This document shows, in pieces, positions 59,634 to 64,000 of a stretch of DNA of 64,000 nucleotides (position 1 is its first letter; every line of letters starts with the position of its first letter). The stretch is from an uncultured Saprospiraceae bacterium. GTDB taxonomy: Bacteria > Bacteroidota > Bacteroidia > Chitinophagales > Saprospiraceae. Both the position numbers and the translations under genes were made by a program. The notes under the pieces were generated by a model that was not told where the DNA came from, made no database searches, and saw nothing but the letters and a program-made list of their open reading frames with translations. The stretch lies in NCBI GenBank assembly GCA_937924805.1, contig CALDTZ010000020.1, positions 1 through 64,000 on the forward strand, given 5' to 3'.

Positions 59634-61316
59634 ATGGAAAAATTTGAATTAAAAGCTGATGTATTAGGGCACCCGTCCCAGTTGTTCGTTTTGTTTTTCA
59701 CAGAAATGTGGGAGCGATTTTCATACTACGGGATGAGAGCAATTTTAGTTATTTTCTTAACGGGTGTAATTACTGGAGACAACCCTGGATGGGGATGGTC
59801 AAGTGAAGACGCATTACATTTACTTGGTATTTATGCCTCGTTAGTTTATTTAACGCCGATTATTGGTGGTTGGTTAGCAGATAATAAGATCGGCTACAAG
59901 ATGGCAGTGGTTGTCGGTGCATTATTGATGACTTTAGGTCATGCATCTATGGCCATAGAAACGCCAATGTCTCTATATGTGGGGATTGCTTTATTGATCG
60001 CAGGTAATGGGTTTTTTAAACCTAATATGACATCAATCATATCTAAGATGTATGATGGTCATAATGAGAAAAAGGACGGCGCTTATAATATCTTCTATAT
60101 GGGAGTAAACGCAGGAGCATTCTTAGGAATATTATTGTGTGGGTGGATAGGAGAACGTATTGGTTGGTCTTACGGGTTTGGGTTGGCAGGAATATTCATG
60201 TTTTTAGGGATGTTACAGTTCTATTTTGCTCAATCAATGTTTGGAGATATTGGTAATAAACCAACACAAAGTCAAAAATCAAAAGAAGAAAAATTAACAG
60301 CAGAAGGTGTTGTTTTAAATCACTTTACTATCGTTGATTATGTATTGACTACGGTATTCGCGATTTCTGCGGTGGCGTTTATATTCACGGATTATGTACC
60401 CGCTTCGATAACAGCATTGTTTTCATTTATAATATTACTTGCAACTAGAATTCCAAGATATGTTAAAATCGAAAGAGATCGAATTATAGCATTCATGATT
60501 TTCTGCATTTTTACGATCATATTCTGGGCTGCATTTGAGCAAGCAGCAGGTTCATTACCGATTTATACAAGAGACTTTACAGATAGAATTTTAGAGGGTG
60601 GTGCAGCTACAACATTTAAAATTGTTGATTTATTGGTAACTGTTGTTCCATTAGGAATCATTACCTATGTATTGATTCTTCTATTTAGAAAAACGTTTAC
60701 CAAGATATCATTATCTAATATAATATTAGGTTTCAGTTTTCTTATTATTTGGGGAATTGTGATTTATAAATTAAACATAGATTTTCAAACTACAGGTGCA
60801 GAAGTTCCAGTGACATGGTTTGCGATATTAAACTCATTGTACATAATCATGTTTGCTCCTTTGTTTACCAAATGGTGGGATAGTAAATATAATCCACCTG
60901 CATCGGTAAAGTATTTCTTGGGTCTAGCTCTTTTAGGTGTAGGTTTTGGATTTCTTGCTATGGGGGCGTGGAGCGTTCCTTCAGGTGCCGAGACTGCTAA
61001 ATTAAGTATGATCTGGTTAGTTTTAGCTTATTTGTTTCATACATTGGGTGAGCTTTGTTTATCACCAATGGGATTATCATATCTAAGTAAGTTGATCCCA
61101 ACAAGGATGATCGCTTTTATGTTTGGAGTTTATTATTTAGCCATTGCTATAGGAAATAAATTTGCTCACTGGATCGGTGGAAACATTAATAATATTACAT
61201 CAGAATACGACCTTTCTACGTTCTTTTTAATATTTACGATAGTACCGATAGGCTTAGGGTTAATTTCGTTGATGTTACACCCTCTATTAAAAAGGTTAAT
61301 GCATGGGGTTCAATAA
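59634..61316 (+). CDS. Proton-dependent oligopeptide transporter (POT/PTR2), copy 2
   Basis: This 560-residue paralog keeps the ExxER signature (FFTEMWERFSYYG, with E24, E27, R28), the NGFFKPNMTSIISKMY helix 4 and GELCLSPMGLSYLSKL near the C-terminus. It is about 110 residues longer than copy 1, with extra hydrophobic segments near residues 225-260 and in the middle region, which suggests additional helices. The different size suggests different substrate size or affinity (inference). Its 3' end overlaps a longer possible start of the LVIVD gene, so the three genes may share a transcript. Confidence 0.95.
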   Translation: MEKFELKADVLGHPSQLFVLFFTEMWERFSYYGMRAILVIFLTGVITGDNPGWGWSSEDALHLLGIYASLVYLTPIIGGWLADNKIGYKMAVVVGALLMTLGHASMAIETPMSLYVGIALLIAGNGFFKPNMTSIISKMYDGHNEKKDGAYNIFYMGVNAGAFLGILLCGWIGERIGWSYGFGLAGIFMFLGMLQFYFAQSMFGDIGNKPTQSQKSKEEKLTAEGVVLNHFTIVDYVLTTVFAISAVAFIFTDYVPASITALFSFIILLATRIPRYVKIERDRIIAFMIFCIFTIIFWAAFEQAAGSLPIYTRDFTDRILEGGAATTFKIVDLLVTVVPLGIITYVLILLFRKTFTKISLSNIILGFSFLIIWGIVIYKLNIDFQTTGAEVPVTWFAILNSLYIIMFAPLFTKWWDSKYNPPASVKYFLGLALLGVGFGFLAMGAWSVPSGAETAKLSMIWLVLAYLFHTLGELCLSPMGLSYLSKLIPTRMIAFMFGVYYLAIAIGNKFAHWIGGNINNITSEYDLSTFFLIFTIVPIGLGLISLMLHPLLKRLMHGVQ

Positions 61317-61329
61317 AAAATTAAGTTTT

Positions 61330-62661
61330 ATGAGGTATCTAGGATTCATTTTATTGTTATTCATTATTACTCCATTAAGTAGTCAAGATTCACTTAGTAT
61401 GGAACGGCTAGGAAATTGGGATCCAGCAGATAACCCGCTTCATGGAGGCTTGCAATACAATGATATTTGGGGATACGAAACGGATACAGGGGAAGAATAT
61501 GCACTCATTGGTGGGGCAGATTCAATTTTTGTGGTTGATGTAACCGATTGCGCAAATCCCATTAAGGTATTTAGTTACTTTGGTGGTGGTGGTGTAACTT
61601 GGAGAGATTTAAAGACCTTTAACGGATATATGTACTCTGTATGTGATGGTTGTGCGGAAGGGATGCATATTTTTGATCTGAATGGATTACCTGATAGTCC
61701 AGTAACGCATGAGTTAACAACTACTGAGTTTTTCTTTAAAGCACATAATATTTATATTGATGAAACGAATGAGGTCCTATATGCTGTTGGTGTGCAAGGA
61801 GTTCAAGATTTTACTGCGATAGATTTATCAAGCACTCCAGAAGATCCAACACTAATCGATCATGTTGACCTTAATGATGTAAATGGAAGTGGAAATTATT
61901 ATATCCATGATATTTATGTCAAAGATAATATTGCTTATTGTTCTCATGGTAATGTTGGTTTTTATGTTTATGATTTTAGTGACTTGACAGATATTGTTTT
62001 ACTAGGAAGCATACCTACGGGTAATTATAATCACAGTAGTTGGACAGATGCGGATGAAGGGTATGCTTATTATGCTGAGGAGGTACCTACTGGTTTACCA
62101 ATGGGAATTATTGATTTAACAAACCTTGGATCAGATACTGAAGATATTTCTATTGTCACTACTTTTTCTGATCACCTTGAATCATCTGGCGCTTCTACAC
62201 CTCACAACCCTTTTGTCATAGGAGATTTTCTTTATATTTCTTATTATGAAGACGGAACGAAGGTTTATGATATTTCAGATAGAGAGAATCCTGATTTAGT
62301 TGCATACTATGATACATACCCTGATAATGTTGGCTCATATACAGGATATGAAGGAAATTGGGGAACCTACCCATTCCTTTCATCTGGATGTATCGTTTCT
62401 TCAGATATTACATATGGATTAAATACGCTACAAGTCGATTGGGGTTTGACAGATACTTGTACTCCTGTTTTGGATTTGGATGGAACAGAGGGCAGTGGTA
62501 CTTATTCTGCTTCAAATCATATTTATGCAGATGGCACCTTAGGTTCATCAGAAGTAGTAACCTATGATGCTGAGTTTTCTGTCGAACTAAATGTTGGATT
62601 TAGTGCTCCTGCTGGTGTTGATTTTGAAGCAAAGATTGAACCTTGTCAAGCTAATAATTAA
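61330..62661 (+). CDS. LVIVD-repeat, choice-of-anchor-B-type surface protein
   Basis: This exported protein of 443 residues begins with a signal peptide (MRYLGFILLLFIITPLSSQ). Its body is a beta-propeller-like series of strands of the LVIVD type, such as IFVVDVTDCANPIKV, MHIFDLNG, FYVYDFSD and TKVYDISDRENPDLVAYYDTY, fitting the 'choice-of-anchor B' family. The C-terminus (GTYSASNHIYADGTLGSS to VDFEAKIEPC) resembles the coathanger-like end domain of other Bacteroidota surface proteins, rather than a PNP-type sorting domain. The ATG at 61330 is used because it starts the signal peptide. Function: surface adhesion or scaffold, inferred. Confidence 0.82.
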   Translation: MRYLGFILLLFIITPLSSQDSLSMERLGNWDPADNPLHGGLQYNDIWGYETDTGEEYALIGGADSIFVVDVTDCANPIKVFSYFGGGGVTWRDLKTFNGYMYSVCDGCAEGMHIFDLNGLPDSPVTHELTTTEFFFKAHNIYIDETNEVLYAVGVQGVQDFTAIDLSSTPEDPTLIDHVDLNDVNGSGNYYIHDIYVKDNIAYCSHGNVGFYVYDFSDLTDIVLLGSIPTGNYNHSSWTDADEGYAYYAEEVPTGLPMGIIDLTNLGSDTEDISIVTTFSDHLESSGASTPHNPFVIGDFLYISYYEDGTKVYDISDRENPDLVAYYDTYPDNVGSYTGYEGNWGTYPFLSSGCIVSSDITYGLNTLQVDWGLTDTCTPVLDLDGTEGSGTYSASNHIYADGTLGSSEVVTYDAEFSVELNVGFSAPAGVDFEAKIEPCQANN

Positions 62662-62722
62662 TATAAACTCAAAATTTTATTTTTAATCTGTCTTTTTTTA
62701 AATAAAGTAAGTACTTATTTCG

Positions 62723-64000
62723 CTATTCAACTTTTGAAAATCGATAAAACTTTCCATTAATATCAAGAAGGTAAACACCGTTTTTAAGTGAATGTATATC
62801 GATTGGATATTCCTTAGTTTGAATCATCAAACCTCCCGTAGCATTATAAATTTTGTACACAATATTTTGTTTCCTGTAAGTGTGATAGAGTTCATTTGTA
62901 CTCGGATTTGGATATAATGTAATGGTTTCATCAAATTCATTTTCTGTATTACTAACCGTTCTGAAATCAGAAATATACCTCGGTAATAATTGATACCCAG
63001 CATTGTATGGGTATTCTGTATCAAACTGTGATCCGATACCTATCAAATCAAAATTTGTAAACGGGGGTACATCAATATCTGCTAATTCAGTATCGTTATC
63101 AATTCGAATGGTAAAATTGTTAATTCCATCGGTAGCAGTAATATTGAAAGAGCTTCCATCTCCTTTCCATAATCCTGGATTTACAAAAGATAAATTACTT
63201 AATCGAACTAGTTTACCCTCCGTCAATTCATTTAATTCAGATGAATAATATGGATCAGAAAGTGTGTTGTTTGAAGTGTGAATTTCTATTTCTTCAAGAC
63301 GCAATTCTTTGAGGCCTCTATATTGAATGAGTTCACCGTATGCCGTCATAGAATCACCAACAGTTGGAACTACTGAAACGTCATCCACATAACCATAGCA
63401 AATGATACCTTCTTTTGTGGTAGTGTTAATTAATGGCATATAAATTTGCTGTAGATCGGATACTAAGAAATTTATACCATGAGCAACCCCTTTGATAGCT
63501 ACTTTTTTATGAATCTCTGTAAGTAAACCGTAGTTGTCGGTATTGATCAAATCTTCAATTGTCATTTCAATATAAGATTGTTCATATTCTTTATCACAGT
63601 TTTCATCGATGTCATTATTTGGAATTTCAGGAGCCCCAGGAAATACATTGCTATTGCAATTGTCACAATCATCGGCATTAAAGACTCCATCTTGATCGAT
63701 ATCTATGGAAGTAACCGAAGGGTGATAAACATTAATAAGTGAATTGGAGGCATAGGTAAAAAATAAGTCTAACATTCCATCAAATTGTGAATCTACTCGA
63801 GTATCCCCAATTAGAATGTTATCAATTTCATCCTCAGCTAAGGTGAGATATTGAATTTCATTCGAGATTAAATTATTCGAAAACAAAGCAGCTAACACTC
63901 TTGAATTTGACTCGTAAAAGATGATATCGTCTTTACAATCTAAATTAATATCACCAATTTCAAAACATGCGATATTTTTGTTTTCGATCACAGGTTTTAA
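62723..64000 (-). CDS. T9SS cargo with Ca-type motif and OB-like domain (5' end outside window)
   Basis: This is the 3' part of a secreted protein; the frame is open to the right edge (reading LKPVIENKN) and no signal peptide is in view. In order: an FG-GAP-like strand IGDINLDCKDDIIFY, a calcium-type MopE-like motif (DIDQDGVFNADDCDNC, then PGAPEIPNNDIDENCD), a domain resembling an OB-fold (VAIKGVAHGINFLVSD to GELIQYRGLKELRLEEIEI) of the kind found beside secreted nucleases, a jelly-roll-like stretch, and a standard C-terminal sorting domain (TLYPNPSTNELYHTY to YLLDINGKFYRFSKVE). It is convergent with the LVIVD gene. No catalytic domain is in the visible part. Confidence 0.82.
   Translation of the reverse strand, partial: LKPVIENKNIACFEIGDINLDCKDDIIFYESNSRVLAALFSNNLISNEIQYLTLAEDEIDNILIGDTRVDSQFDGMLDLFFTYASNSLINVYHPSVTSIDIDQDGVFNADDCDNCNSNVFPGAPEIPNNDIDENCDKEYEQSYIEMTIEDLINTDNYGLLTEIHKKVAIKGVAHGINFLVSDLQQIYMPLINTTTKEGIICYGYVDDVSVVPTVGDSMTAYGELIQYRGLKELRLEEIEIHTSNNTLSDPYYSSELNELTEGKLVRLSNLSFVNPGLWKGDGSSFNITATDGINNFTIRIDNDTELADIDVPPFTNFDLIGIGSQFDTEYPYNAGYQLLPRYISDFRTVSNTENEFDETITLYPNPSTNELYHTYRKQNIVYKIYNATGGLMIQTKEYPIDIHSLKNGVYLLDINGKFYRFSKVE

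Noticed and set aside
1..64000. tRNA, rRNA, transposase, integrase or phage genes
   Set aside because: No cloverleaf, rRNA core or recombinase motif was seen by eye in any gap, and all gaps are short. A tRNA covariance-model scan would settle it.

Overview
The window reads as chromosomal, low-GC DNA of a Bacteroidota bacterium, most likely a marine member of the Saprospiria-like branch (the phylum call is firm, the class call is inference). The evidence is TonB-dependent receptors with carboxypeptidase-regulatory-like N-termini, type IX secretion (T9SS) components and C-terminal sorting domains, a split F1Fo-ATPase operon without atpD/atpC, tandem Skp/OmpH genes, DUF4294, DUF5686 and DUF4230 proteins, and promoters of the phylum-specific TAnnTTTG type instead of sigma70 boxes. 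I see no rRNA, tRNA, CRISPR array, insertion sequence or prophage.

Layout. 1-1168 is the 3' part of RNase Y. 1406-6824 is the ATP synthase operon atpB-E-F-H-A-G, whose a subunit carries a tandem-repeat histidine-rich periplasmic segment and whose atpE-atpF gap holds a long hairpin. 6963-9178 is a small accessory patch: a GIY-YIG-like protein, a secreted protein, and an HTH regulator with a strong palindromic operator candidate upstream. 9281-15267 holds housekeeping genes (trhO, lspA, two ArsR-type regulators, tsaB, an S41 protease, a hydrolase). 15327-22869 holds uvrB, ligA, a lipoprotein and a DUF5686 protein. 22977-28544 couples an orphan sensor kinase to an overlapping TonB-dependent receptor and three small outer-membrane proteins.

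28699-44110 is mostly core metabolism: trmB, pckA, a periplasmic rhodanese, mvaD (mevalonate pathway), dapD, a possible papain-like protein, a methyltransferase, an MscS channel, skp-skp-murI and a short carB that lacks the allosteric domain. 44244-45194 is a 2-hydroxyacid dehydrogenase.

45286-54182 is the most system-like region: a 1229-residue TonB-dependent receptor, a 1354-residue secreted protein with a sorting-type C-terminus, and a PorV/PorQ-family outer-membrane protein, in one transcription unit with its own promoter, leader hairpin, internal hairpin and strong terminator. I read it as a receptor/cargo/secretion-partner module. After it come greA-HIT, ruvC, an overlapping membrane/envelope operon (LPG-synthase-like integral membrane protein, DUF3108, DUF4230), two tandem POT peptide transporters, an LVIVD-repeat surface protein, and the 3' part of a calcium-motif T9SS cargo protein that runs off the right edge.

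Many genes here start with TTG, and several starts were moved because a promoter element overlaps the longest possible start.
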